This document shows, in pieces, positions 14,581 through 21,738 of a DNA stretch of 22,366 nt (its first letter is position 1; each line of letters starts with the position of its first letter). This DNA is from Candidatus Latescibacterota bacterium (GTDB lineage Bacteria; Latescibacterota; MVCY01). The position numbers and the translations under genes are program-made. The notes under the pieces were generated by a model that was not told where the DNA came from, ran no database searches, and saw only the letters and a list, made by a program, of their open reading frames with translations. Where the stretch lies: NCBI GenBank assembly GCA_030669445.1, contig DAOVDP010000001.1:1-22366 (forward strand), written 5' to 3'.

Positions 14581-15432
14581 TCACCTTTTGTGAAGTTTTC
14601 CCTCTGTCTGTTTTCCCTGGTGATAGGAACCGAGTATTCTTAAGAAGGTGGTGATCTCCTTTAAATTTTCTATCGCCCGCTGACAGCTAATCTCCTGGAG
14701 ACCCCCCTCGAAATCAAGATAGAATAGGTACTTCCAGGGATCTCCCTGGAGAGGCCGAGACTCTATTTTGAGCAGGTTGATATCTCTTAAGGCAAAAACA
14801 CTTAGACTTTTGAATAGCGCCCCGGGGATGTTCTGCGTGGAAAACACAACTGAAGTCTTGCCGTCGGTCTCTATCTCCTCCTGGTCCGGGGAAACAATGA
14901 GAAAGCGGGTAAAGTTCTTATGATTGTCTTCAATCTCGCTTTTCAATATCTCCAGCTCATAATCAATTGCCGCCTGGATGCTGGCAATAGCCGCCACGTC
15001 TATCAGGTTCTGGGTCTTAATCAACCTCACCGCTGCCGCCGTGTCGTAAACCGGTATGGATTCTGCTCTCCCCAGGGACCGGATAAAATTTTTGCACTGG
15101 GAAAGCGCCTGGGGGTGAGAATAGACCTTCTTAATCTGCTTTAGCCCAACACCGGGGTTGACGATTAAATTGTGGACAATCCTGAGTTTTATCTCGCCAG
15201 TAATGAACAGGTTGTGGGCTAAGAGTAGGTCGTAATTCTCGTGTATACTGCCCGTTAGTGAATTCTCGATGGGCACTATGCCATGGGAACACTCACGGCT
15301 CTCTACCGAGTTGAACACTTCTTCAAAGCTTACCAAAGGGCATACAGTAATCGACTGAGAGAAAAACTCGCGGGCAGCCAGCTCGCTGTAAGCACCAAGT
15401 TCACCTTGAAAGGCAACCCTAAGTTTACCCAT
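14581..15432 (-). CDS. pheA: Prephenate dehydratase
   Basis: About 283 residues, monofunctional (no chorismate mutase domain). It converts prephenate to phenylpyruvate in phenylalanine synthesis. Visible family marks: RVAFQGELGAYSELAA at the N-terminus, VPIENSLTGSI, SHPQALSQC, the catalytic NFTRF (TRF at about 175-177) and a C-terminal ACT domain with PGALFKSLSVFALRDINL and the ESRP signature used in phenylalanine feedback binding. The ATG at 15432 is preferred over a GTG at 15438 because GAGAGG lies 7 bp before it. The start overlaps the end of the HAD gene by 8 bp, so the enzymes are co-translated. Phe feedback inhibition is expected from the ACT domain. Confidence 0.96.
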   Translation of the reverse strand: MGKLRVAFQGELGAYSELAAREFFSQSITVCPLVSFEEVFNSVESRECSHGIVPIENSLTGSIHENYDLLLAHNLFITGEIKLRIVHNLIVNPGVGLKQIKKVYSHPQALSQCKNFIRSLGRAESIPVYDTAAAVRLIKTQNLIDVAAIASIQAAIDYELEILKSEIEDNHKNFTRFLIVSPDQEEIETDGKTSVVFSTQNIPGALFKSLSVFALRDINLLKIESRPLQGDPWKYLFYLDFEGGLQEISCQRAIENLKEITTFLRILGSYHQGKQTEGKLHKR

Positions 15433-16474
15433 TTCCACGCCTCTCGCTGTCGAGGTATTCTAAAAAGGCATTTACATCCTCAACAATAAGGCCGGTACCT
15501 TGGGCTCTAAACGTTTTCACTGTCCTGTGGTCCAAATGGTCGGTGAGGCAAAGGCAAAATTCCATCTGAGTCAAAGAAGACCGGGCTGTTTTCCGGCGTG
15601 CCTGGAAGTTGTTGACCATCTTCAGGTCATCTATCGTATCCCCCACATAAACTCCCACTTTAGTGCCGAGTTTGCTGCAGAGCTCTATCAGGGAAGTGGG
15701 GTCAGGCTTAGTGGGAGACCGGCCATCATCGGTCACAATGGCCTCCCCAGGCATAGAATCTCTGAGACCCAACATCTCTAAGGCCATCTCCACCTCCCCT
15801 GGCGTCCTCCCTGACAAGATTCCCCAGGAAAGGTTCTGCCTTGTCATCTGCTTTTTTAATAGCTCTGTTTCTACTATCACTTCTTCTCTTCTAATCTTTC
15901 CCTCGCCGGTGAAAAATTCGGGTTCAAAGCCGTAGACTCTTCGGCAAAGCTGGCCGCTGTAGGACTCCAAGAATAGTCTCCGAATTAGTTGAGAGTCAAA
16001 CAGAGTTTTCAATTTCTCTCGTATCTGTGGGGCCAAATGCCGCTGGGTGAAGTTATAGATGCTTTCGAGTCCACCACCCCCGGAGGTTATCTGTTGGGTG
16101 AATTTTCTGACAGAAGGTTGCTGTGAATGTATTTCTCCAAGCGTATTCAAGTTAAAGCGGAGCATTTTCCACAGCAAGAAAAGTAAGGCACCTTCGGCTA
16201 AATCCCGGTCGCAGTTAAATCCCCCTGCCATTTTGAAAAGATCAACCTCGTTAAGATAAAGCAGTTGCGCCCGACCTCTTATTTGCAAGATATGGTGAAA
16301 GTAGAACTGAACCGCATCGCAGACCGCCTCGGAAAAGGAACCCCGAGTGTCAATCAAAACCCCGTCAATATCGAAAATAACTGTATCGAGCTCGGATAGG
16401 AGAGACCGCAACTGCCTCCGAACTAAAACCGATTTATTGCCTAACCAGAAATCCTTATCTTCATTGAGCAGCAT
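15425..16474 (-). CDS. HAD-superfamily phosphatase, hisC-linked
   Basis: 349 residues. All four HAD motifs are present: FDIDGVLID (D35 nucleophile, D37), the Ser of GILSGRT, the Lys of PTKPDP and VGDTIDD. A cap of about 170 residues between motifs I and II is much larger than in ordinary subfamily I enzymes. The C-terminal part resembles the HAD subfamily often found beside or fused to histidinol-phosphate aminotransferases (TIGR01548-like, from memory). Histidinol phosphate is therefore a reasonable but unproven substrate; other sugar or metabolite phosphates are possible. The ATG follows GGGAGG and overlaps hisC by 14 bp. The long cap is full of basic and aromatic residues and has no motif I recognise. 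Confidence 0.85.
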   Translation of the reverse strand: MLLNEDKDFWLGNKSVLVRRQLRSLLSELDTVIFDIDGVLIDTRGSFSEAVCDAVQFYFHHILQIRGRAQLLYLNEVDLFKMAGGFNCDRDLAEGALLFLLWKMLRFNLNTLGEIHSQQPSVRKFTQQITSGGGGLESIYNFTQRHLAPQIREKLKTLFDSQLIRRLFLESYSGQLCRRVYGFEPEFFTGEGKIRREEVIVETELLKKQMTRQNLSWGILSGRTPGEVEMALEMLGLRDSMPGEAIVTDDGRSPTKPDPTSLIELCSKLGTKVGVYVGDTIDDLKMVNNFQARRKTARSSLTQMEFCLCLTDHLDHRTVKTFRAQGTGLIVEDVNAFLEYLDSERRGNG

Positions 16475-17537
16475 CTACGGCCTCCCGCAGTGCCTCGATG
16501 AACCTTTGGTTCTCCTCCTCCTTACCTATGCTCACCCTGAGAGCCCGGGATAACATAGGATATTGACTCACATCTCGAATAAGTACCCCTTTTTCCAGCA
16601 AGTTAGAAAAAAGATCTTTGACATCAACTGACGTCTCGAATAAGATAAAGTTGGCATGGGATGGATACGGCGTCACCTTTGGAATCTTCAGCAGGGCTTT
16701 GTAAACCACATCTCTCTGAGCCCTTAAGTATTCTATCCTTTCCTGAAGCAGTTCCCTGTTCTCCAGGGCATAGGCGGCAGCCATTTGAGAGAAGAAATTT
16801 AAATTATACGGGAGCTTCACCTTGGCAATTTCCCGCACCAATTCCGGATCACCGATAAGATAACCAACCCTTAACCCTGCTAAAGAAAAAGCCTTAGAAA
16901 AAGTTCTCAGGACAATCAGGTTTCTGTACTTCTCCAAGAGAGGCAAACAGGTGGTATCGCTGAACTCACAATAGGCCTCGTCTACCACCACTAAGCCATT
17001 GGTCTTCTGCAAAATTCTCTCCAGCCTGTTCATAGGCAGGATGCACCCTGTGGGGTTGTTGGGAGAAGAAAAGAAGACCAGAACGGGTGAATGGATTGTA
17101 ACCGCTTTTTCCAAGGCTTCCATATCGAAGGTATAGTTGGATTTGAGTTTAACTTCTACCACCTCGGCACCCAGGGCAGTGCTTATCAAATTGTAGAGGG
17201 TGAAAGTGGGCACAGGAATTATCACCCTGGAGTCTTTCTCGATGACCAGAATGCAGATATCCTTAATCAGCTCATTTGAGCCGTTTCCCACCAAGATTCC
17301 CTCTCTTGTCCATCCTATATACTCAGCCAGCTTCTGATGAAACTCCTCAGGAACAAAGTCCGGATAGCGAGACCAAGTTCTCCCGCGGGCATAAGCAAGC
17401 AATTTGTCCTTGAGCTCTAAAGGCACATCGAAGGGATTCTCGTTTTGGTTGAGCTTCAACTCATACTGATACTGTCGGAGAGTATAAGGTAGCAGTTTGC
17501 GGACACAAGGTTTAACTATGTCAAGTGGATTCTTCAA
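16461..17537 (-). CDS. hisC: Histidinol-phosphate aminotransferase family
   Basis: 358 residues, a complete fold-type I PLP aminotransferase of the HisC group: LNQNENPFDVP at the N-terminus, GNGSNELI, SSPNNPTG, VVDEAYCEF, and the PLP lysine K215 in TFSKAFSLAGLRVGY. The C-terminus carries the conserved ALRVSIG arginine. The family interconverts imidazole-acetol phosphate and histidinol phosphate with glutamate; many members also transaminate phenylpyruvate. Because no other his gene is visible and pheA is two genes downstream, an aromatic aminotransferase role is at least as likely. The start is TTG at 17537 with GAGGAA about 9 bp upstream. First gene of the operon, with a promoter about 200 bp upstream and a structured leader. 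Confidence 0.93.
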   Translation of the reverse strand: MKNPLDIVKPCVRKLLPYTLRQYQYELKLNQNENPFDVPLELKDKLLAYARGRTWSRYPDFVPEEFHQKLAEYIGWTREGILVGNGSNELIKDICILVIEKDSRVIIPVPTFTLYNLISTALGAEVVEVKLKSNYTFDMEALEKAVTIHSPVLVFFSSPNNPTGCILPMNRLERILQKTNGLVVVDEAYCEFSDTTCLPLLEKYRNLIVLRTFSKAFSLAGLRVGYLIGDPELVREIAKVKLPYNLNFFSQMAAAYALENRELLQERIEYLRAQRDVVYKALLKIPKVTPYPSHANFILFETSVDVKDLFSNLLEKGVLIRDVSQYPMLSRALRVSIGKEEENQRFIEALREAVDAAQ

Positions 17538-17567
17538 TTTCAGGCTTCCTCTTTTGGCTCTGTTCTT

Positions 17568-17641
17568 GGAGTTACCCGTTCACGGCTTTACGATAAACCG
17601 TTAAAGTACTGCCATATGGCACAAATATAAGCCGTAACTCC
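17568..17641 (-). promoter_or_regulatory. Structured leader of the hisC operon
   Basis: On the minus strand GGAGTTAC (17641-17634) pairs with GTAACTCC (17575-17568), and the adjoining ACGGCTT and AAGCCGT continue the stem with an 8-nt bulge. A TGCCATATGGCA palindrome sits in the loop. The leader also has two short ORFs (22 and 17 codons). No T-box motif and no terminator were found, so a regulatory role is only possible. Confidence 0.4.
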
Positions 17642-17738
17642 GGTTGGAATTCATGGTCTTTGTCTAGCACTTGCGAGACATCTTGGAATTTTCCTCTGCC
17701 TGGGAGAAATTGCTTGCATTTTTCTCTAGGCTTGTTAT

Positions 17739-17767
17739 ATTATAAAACAATTCTCGCCGATTAGCAA
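17739..17767 (-). promoter_or_regulatory. Sigma-70-type promoter of the hisC operon
   Basis: On the minus strand TTGCTA (17767-17762), a 17-bp spacer and a perfect TATAAT (17744-17739). The start would be near 17732, about 195 nt before hisC. Confidence 0.7.
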
Positions 17768-17836
17768 TAGGGGCAAGCACAAAAAAATCCCTGTTTGCTC
17801 AACCTGAACTGCGATTTTATCTTCGCTGGCAAGTTT

Positions 17837-18011
17837 GATTGAATCGTAAAAAGTCTCCACCATTGATTTTCAACGCAAAGTCGCAAAGACGAAAAGACGA
17901 AAAGACGAAAAGAAAGAAGATACTTTCAAATAATCAGATAATTATGTCTCTTATTTTTTCTCTGCGCCTTTGCGTCTCTGCGTTAGATTTTAGGCTTTTT
18001 ACGAAAGGATC
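17837..18011 (-). repeat. Dispersed repeat family A, copy 3 (both termini)
   Basis: GATTGAATCGTAAAAAGTC (17837-17855) and GGCTTTTTACGAAAGGATC (17993-18011) are imperfect inverted termini around arms CAACGCAAAGTCGCAAAGAC and CTTTGCGTCTCTGCG. The reverse complement aligns with 3395-3504 and 4963-5055. It also contains three exact 8-bp tandem units GACGAAAA (17888-17911). It fills much of the 588-bp gap between hisC and rpmB. Confidence 0.75.
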
Positions 18012-18040
18012 AATCTTGAGTAATCAAGACAGATAGAGTT

Positions 18041-18082
18041 TGTGTCGAGGCCTAAAGGACCTCGACGCAACTGAGGAGTTGC
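18041..18082 (+). promoter_or_regulatory. Tandem hairpins in the rpmB leader
   Basis: TGTGTCGAGG pairs with CCTCGACGCA (18041-18069, one G-U pair), and GCAACT-GAGG-AGTTGC (18067-18082) follows. The two stems share three bases, so they compete or one is trimmed. They lie 45-85 nt before the rpmB start and could be a leader for control of L28, but no known motif is recognised and no convincing promoter was found. Confidence 0.35.
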
Positions 18083-18126
18083 TCACCACGGTGGAATGTT
18101 CATGCTCAAATAACTGGGAGGTATAA

Positions 18127-18321
18127 ATGGCCCGCCAATGTGCCTTATGTGGCAAAAAACCAACGGTCGGATGTCGAGTGAGTCACGCTCACAATGTGAC
18201 TAAACGGGTATTCCAACCCAACCTGCAGAGAGTCAGAGTAACTGTTAACGGAACTCCGAAGAGGTTGATGGTTTGTACCCGTTGCATCAAGTCGGGCAAA
18301 TTAAAAAAACCGACTCTATAG
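18127..18321 (+). CDS. rpmB: Large-subunit ribosomal protein L28
   Basis: 64 residues, the normal length for bacterial L28. It opens [21 protein letters not shown] and has [13 protein letters not shown] and the [13 protein letters not shown] end. Cysteines 5 and 8 with 50 and 53 form two CxxC pairs, the zinc-binding (C+) version of L28. GGGAGG lies 6 bp upstream of the ATG. It is the only plus-strand gene between waaF and the right edge and has no visible ribosomal neighbour (rpmG is absent). Its stop codon lies inside the end of the convergent ftsZ, so the two genes share 6 bp. Confidence 0.97.
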   Translation: MARQCALCGKKPTVGCRVSHAHNVTKRVFQPNLQRVRVTVNGTPKRLMVCTRCIKSGKLKKPTL

Positions 18322-19491
18322 GCGATTACTTATCTGTTGACCCTTTTCTTCCTCCTTAATAAGGTCAGGATGGTCCAAGAGCTTGTCTATGGGTTCTGCC
18401 AGTATATCCTCTACTGGACCAGATTTTTTTCCAGTCCGCCTTTGGTTTCTTATGAAGGTCGGCACCTCGATAGACCAGGTCTTTCCTGGTGAGGACATCT
18501 TGAAACTCGCCTCATTGTGGACACTGGCAGCCGATCCATTCAGGCCGGTGGCGATGACAGTCACCATTATCTCCTCGTTCAGGTTCTCATCGATGACCGC
18601 TCCCAATATTATGTTAGCATCTTTTCCTGCCTCTTCATAAATGATAGTGGCAGCGATATCCACTTCATGGAGTGCCATATCAGTCCCACCGGTTACATTC
18701 ACCAGGACACCTTTGGCCCCAGCGATAGAGATATCCTCCAGCAGGGGACAACGTATGGCCTGTTGAGCAGCCTCAACGGCACGATTCTCACCCTTAGCAG
18801 TCCCTGTACCCATCAAGGCATCCCCCATCTCCAGCATCACTGTCTTCACATCGTTGAAGTCCAGATTGATCAGTCCGGGAATGGTAATCAGGTCTGATAT
18901 ACCTCGGGTGGCCTGATAAAGCACAGAATCAGCCATCTTGAAGGCCTCCAGCAGAGTCTGTTTCTCATCCGCTATGGAAAGCAGCCTCTGGTTGGGAATA
19001 ACAATCAAGGTATCTACTCGCTCTCTGAGTTGGTAAATGCCCTCATCGGCGCAAGTCATCCTTTTGTTTCCCTCGAAGAGGAAGGGTTTGGTCACCACTC
19101 CTACGGTCAGGGCACCAGCGTCCTTGGCCAGCTCAGCGATGAACGGTGAGGCACCCGTGCCAGTCCCACCTCCCATCCCAGCAGTGAGGAAGACCATATT
19201 TGTCTCTCGAAGCGTTTCTGCGACCTGATCCTTATCTTCCTCAATTGCCTTTCTGCCAAGCTCCGCGTCACCCCCCGTGCCCAACCCCTTAGTTATGTTA
19301 TTCCCAATCTGAATCTTATGGGGAGCCTGAGACAGACCTAATGCTTGGGCATCTGTGTTAACTGCCACCATTTCGATACCTTCCATCTGGGAAGAGACCA
19401 TTCTGTTTAGCGCATTTCCGCCAGCTCCTCCTACTCCGATCACTTTCATCTTGACATACTTCTTTTCTGCCAGATCAAGCGACAAATTCAT
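18316..19491 (-). CDS. ftsZ: Cell division GTPase FtsZ
   Basis: 391 residues, the tubulin-like protein that forms the Z ring at midcell. Signatures: [13 protein letters not shown] (19-31), NTDAQAL (45-51), the tubulin GGGTGTG loop (107-113) and the T7-loop NLDFNDVK (209-216) that completes GTP hydrolysis in the neighbouring subunit. The conserved C-terminal peptide that docks FtsA appears as VPTFIRNQ at 343-350, after only a short linker, and is followed by about 40 more charged residues, whereas in most FtsZ proteins it is at or near the very end. AGGAGGTGGAGG immediately precedes the ATG, 16 bp after the ftsA stop. Last gene of the dcw segment. Confidence 0.98.
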   Translation of the reverse strand: MNLSLDLAEKKYVKMKVIGVGGAGGNALNRMVSSQMEGIEMVAVNTDAQALGLSQAPHKIQIGNNITKGLGTGGDAELGRKAIEEDKDQVAETLRETNMVFLTAGMGGGTGTGASPFIAELAKDAGALTVGVVTKPFLFEGNKRMTCADEGIYQLRERVDTLIVIPNQRLLSIADEKQTLLEAFKMADSVLYQATRGISDLITIPGLINLDFNDVKTVMLEMGDALMGTGTAKGENRAVEAAQQAIRCPLLEDISIAGAKGVLVNVTGGTDMALHEVDIAATIIYEEAGKDANIILGAVIDENLNEEIMVTVIATGLNGSAASVHNEASFKMSSPGKTWSIEVPTFIRNQRRTGKKSGPVEDILAEPIDKLLDHPDLIKEEEKGQQISNRL

Positions 19492-19507
19492 CCTCCACCT
19501 CCTATGG

Positions 19508-20740
19508 TTAGAGAAAGTTATTAAGCCATTGTTTTACCTTACCAAATGTTCCGGATGGCCCCAACTGATATCTGTCTCGTTGTATCTTATCGTCTGTTCT
19601 GCTAACCGAATAGTGAAGCAGCCCTACAGCGGTAGAATAGATGGGGCTTTGGATGGCATCGGCCAAACCCGTCACCCCTTGCGGTATTCCTATTTTTGCT
19701 GGTATTCCGAACACCTGCTCCACCTGCCGGGTACTTCCCTCCAGCATAGCACCTCCCCCGGTGAGGATTATTCCGGCGGGCAGCAGTTCGGCGTAGTCGC
19801 TGCGTCTTATTTCTCGCAGACTATAATTGAATATCTCTTCCATCCTGGGCTGAATAATGGAGGATAGAAGACCTTTGGCTATTTCTTTGGGAGGACGTCC
19901 CCCTATCATCGGCACCTGGATCTTCTCTTTGTCGTCGACCATCGAGAGGAAGCTACAACCGTGTTCCTTTTTAATCTGCTCGGCCTGATCCAGAGGGGTG
20001 GACAAACCGATGGCGACGTCATTGGTGACATTTCTCCCTCCCAAGCCGACGACAGCAATATGTCGGAGAGCTCCTTCGAAAAACAGCGCTATATCAGTGG
20101 TTCCCCCCCCAATATCCACGACTGCCACTCCCAACTCCGTCTCATCTGAAGAGCAAACAGCATAGCTGGAGGCCAGAGGCTGGAGAACCAGTTCCTTTAT
20201 TCTCCTGCCAGCTTGATTTACGCTCTTATAGACATTCTGGGCAGCAGTAACCGCTCCAGTAACGATATACACTTCGGCCTCCAAGCGGACTCCTGATATC
20301 CCAATGGGCTCCTTGATTCCCGCCTGGTCATCGACAATATACCCCTGGGGCAGTAAGTGAATAAGTTCCGTGTCCTTAGGCATAGTTACTGCCTTGGCGG
20401 CATCAAGCACTCGTCTCACATCTTTATCAGTTATTCCCTTGTCCGGATGGGAAACTGCCACCACTCCCCGGCTGCTCAGGCCGCGAATGTGACCTCCAGC
20501 GATCCCAGTGTAAAGTGAGCCGACCTTCACCCCTGCCATCCGTTCCGCATCCTCTACCGCTTTCCTTATCGCTGCTGCCGTCTGGTCGATGTTAACCACC
20601 ATTCCTGTTCTTATCCCATAAGAAGCAGCTGTGCCCACGCCTATAATCCTCACCTCCCCATTGACTGTGGCCTCGCCTATGATGGCGCATATCTTTGTGG
20701 TTCCTAAATCTAATCCGGCAATTATTCTCTCTTTAGCCAT
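19508..20740 (-). CDS. ftsA: Cell division protein FtsA
   Basis: 410 residues, the actin-like membrane tether of FtsZ. Phosphate-binding loops are seen at IIAGLDLGTTKICAIIGE near the N-terminus and VVDIGGGTTDIALF in the middle, with the adenosine motif IILTGGGAMLEG towards the end; the SHS2/1C region lies between the first two. The last residues GKVKQWLNNFL form the amphipathic helix that binds the inner membrane. The ATG at 20740 follows AGGA by 6-7 bp. It is 44 bp after ftsQ and 16 bp before ftsZ, so all three are probably co-transcribed. Nothing is missing. Confidence 0.97.
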   Translation of the reverse strand: MAKERIIAGLDLGTTKICAIIGEATVNGEVRIIGVGTAASYGIRTGMVVNIDQTAAAIRKAVEDAERMAGVKVGSLYTGIAGGHIRGLSSRGVVAVSHPDKGITDKDVRRVLDAAKAVTMPKDTELIHLLPQGYIVDDQAGIKEPIGISGVRLEAEVYIVTGAVTAAQNVYKSVNQAGRRIKELVLQPLASSYAVCSSDETELGVAVVDIGGGTTDIALFFEGALRHIAVVGLGGRNVTNDVAIGLSTPLDQAEQIKKEHGCSFLSMVDDKEKIQVPMIGGRPPKEIAKGLLSSIIQPRMEEIFNYSLREIRRSDYAELLPAGIILTGGGAMLEGSTRQVEQVFGIPAKIGIPQGVTGLADAIQSPIYSTAVGLLHYSVSRTDDKIQRDRYQLGPSGTFGKVKQWLNNFL

Positions 20741-20784
20741 TTTCTGTCCTGATGATGTGAAGAAAACCTACCCCAGGCTTTTCC

Positions 20785-21528
20785 TTATGTCCCGACTATC
20801 ACTTTTCCCTCAAATCTAAGGTCGATATATCGAGGAGAAAGCCTACAGGTCCTTAATTCCTTCAAAACTGCTTCCAAGCAGAGGATCTGTTGAGGGAAAT
20901 CTCCTCGCCTTAGCTTCACTTGAATGCCGCCGTTAACCAAGCATAATATTAATGGACTGCCTAATTTTAGCTCTGATATCTCATTTAACAATGAAGGAGC
21001 AAGACGATTAGCCTGTTGTAAGAATTCTATTGTCTGGCACAGCTCAGGAGAGGCAATGGTCTCTCCAATTCGATAGGATTGCAGGTTTACCCCTGTTATA
21101 ATGGGAACAGAGGGAAATGAGGCCAGATAAGGCAGCAAAGTTGCTTCTTTATCCACCCCATAAAGACGATTAAGGCTTACCAACGCAATGGGCTTTCTCT
21201 CCACTATCTGAATAGATATCTGATCAGGCAAGATCCTGGAGAGAGTGACCCTCTTAATCATGGGATTTTCTATCACTCTGGACACAGTTTGCTTTAAGTC
21301 TATCTCGAAAATATTCTCTCCCTCTTTCAACTGGGAAAGCGCTAAGACCCCTTTTTTATTAGTAATATGAGCCCCATCAATCCTAATCTCGGCCACCCGG
21401 AACAACGCCGCCGACTCCAGCAGAGAACGGATTTGACCGAATGCGATCTTTGCACCTAAAGCAAGACAAACAAGGACGATCAGGCTGACAATATCTTTCA
21501 ATAGTCTTCTGCTCTTCAGAGATATCAT
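20785..21528 (-). CDS. ftsQ: Cell division protein FtsQ
   Basis: 247 residues with the FtsQ layout: a short cytoplasmic head (MISLKSRRLLKD), one membrane segment (residues about 13-33), a POTRA domain (FRVAEIRIDGAHITNKKGVL onward) and a beta domain ending in SPRYIDLRFEGKVIV, the conserved FtsQ/DivIB closing strand. It bridges FtsB/FtsL and the peptidoglycan synthases of the divisome. Identification rests on architecture, the IRILPDQ-like ILPDQISIQIVERKPIAL strand and position directly before ftsA. The ATG at 21528 has only a weak AAGG upstream. It is separated from murB by a 210-bp gap that contains a repeat. Confidence 0.92.
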   Translation of the reverse strand: MISLKSRRLLKDIVSLIVLVCLALGAKIAFGQIRSLLESAALFRVAEIRIDGAHITNKKGVLALSQLKEGENIFEIDLKQTVSRVIENPMIKRVTLSRILPDQISIQIVERKPIALVSLNRLYGVDKEATLLPYLASFPSVPIITGVNLQSYRIGETIASPELCQTIEFLQQANRLAPSLLNEISELKLGSPLILCLVNGGIQVKLRRGDFPQQILCLEAVLKELRTCRLSPRYIDLRFEGKVIVGT

Positions 21529-21610
21529 TTAACAGACCTTAGCTGAACTCAGGAATTTCAAATTACCGATCATTTCTTTGTTTTTTTTGCAAGATTTAAA
21601 AGACTTCTTT

Positions 21611-21678
21611 AACCACTAATTTCACTAATTACTCTAATTATTTATTGTCATTCGTGTTAATTCGTGTAATTCGTGGTT
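21611..21678. repeat. Imperfect inverted repeat (AACCAC...GTGGTT) between murB and ftsQ
   Basis: AACCACTAATTTCACTAATT (21611) is the imperfect inverse of AATTCGTGTAATTCGTGGTT ending at 21678, giving a 68-bp hairpin made of tandem AATTCGTG-like units. It resembles the AACCACGAATTACACGAATT palindromes scattered in many environmental genomes. Nothing else is recognised in the gap. Confidence 0.6.
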
Positions 21679-21738
21679 CGAATTCTTTTGATTTTCAATT
21701 GTGGCTTTGCCGCGCTAAGGAATTACAGTCAATCTTCT

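Noticed and set aside
17538..17732. T-box or classical His/Phe attenuator in the hisC leader
   Set aside because: No T-box-type antiterminator motif, no terminator with U-tract, and no run of His or Phe codons in the short ORFs.
17880..17930. CRISPR-like short tandem repeats
   Set aside because: The 8-bp units are contiguous with no spacers, so this is simple tandem expansion.
18517..18897. A 126-codon plus-strand ORF opposite ftsZ
   Set aside because: Shadow of the conserved FtsZ coding sequence.
19355..19867. A 170-codon plus-strand ORF spanning the ftsA/ftsZ junction
   Set aside because: Antisense to two well-identified division genes; no domain recognised.
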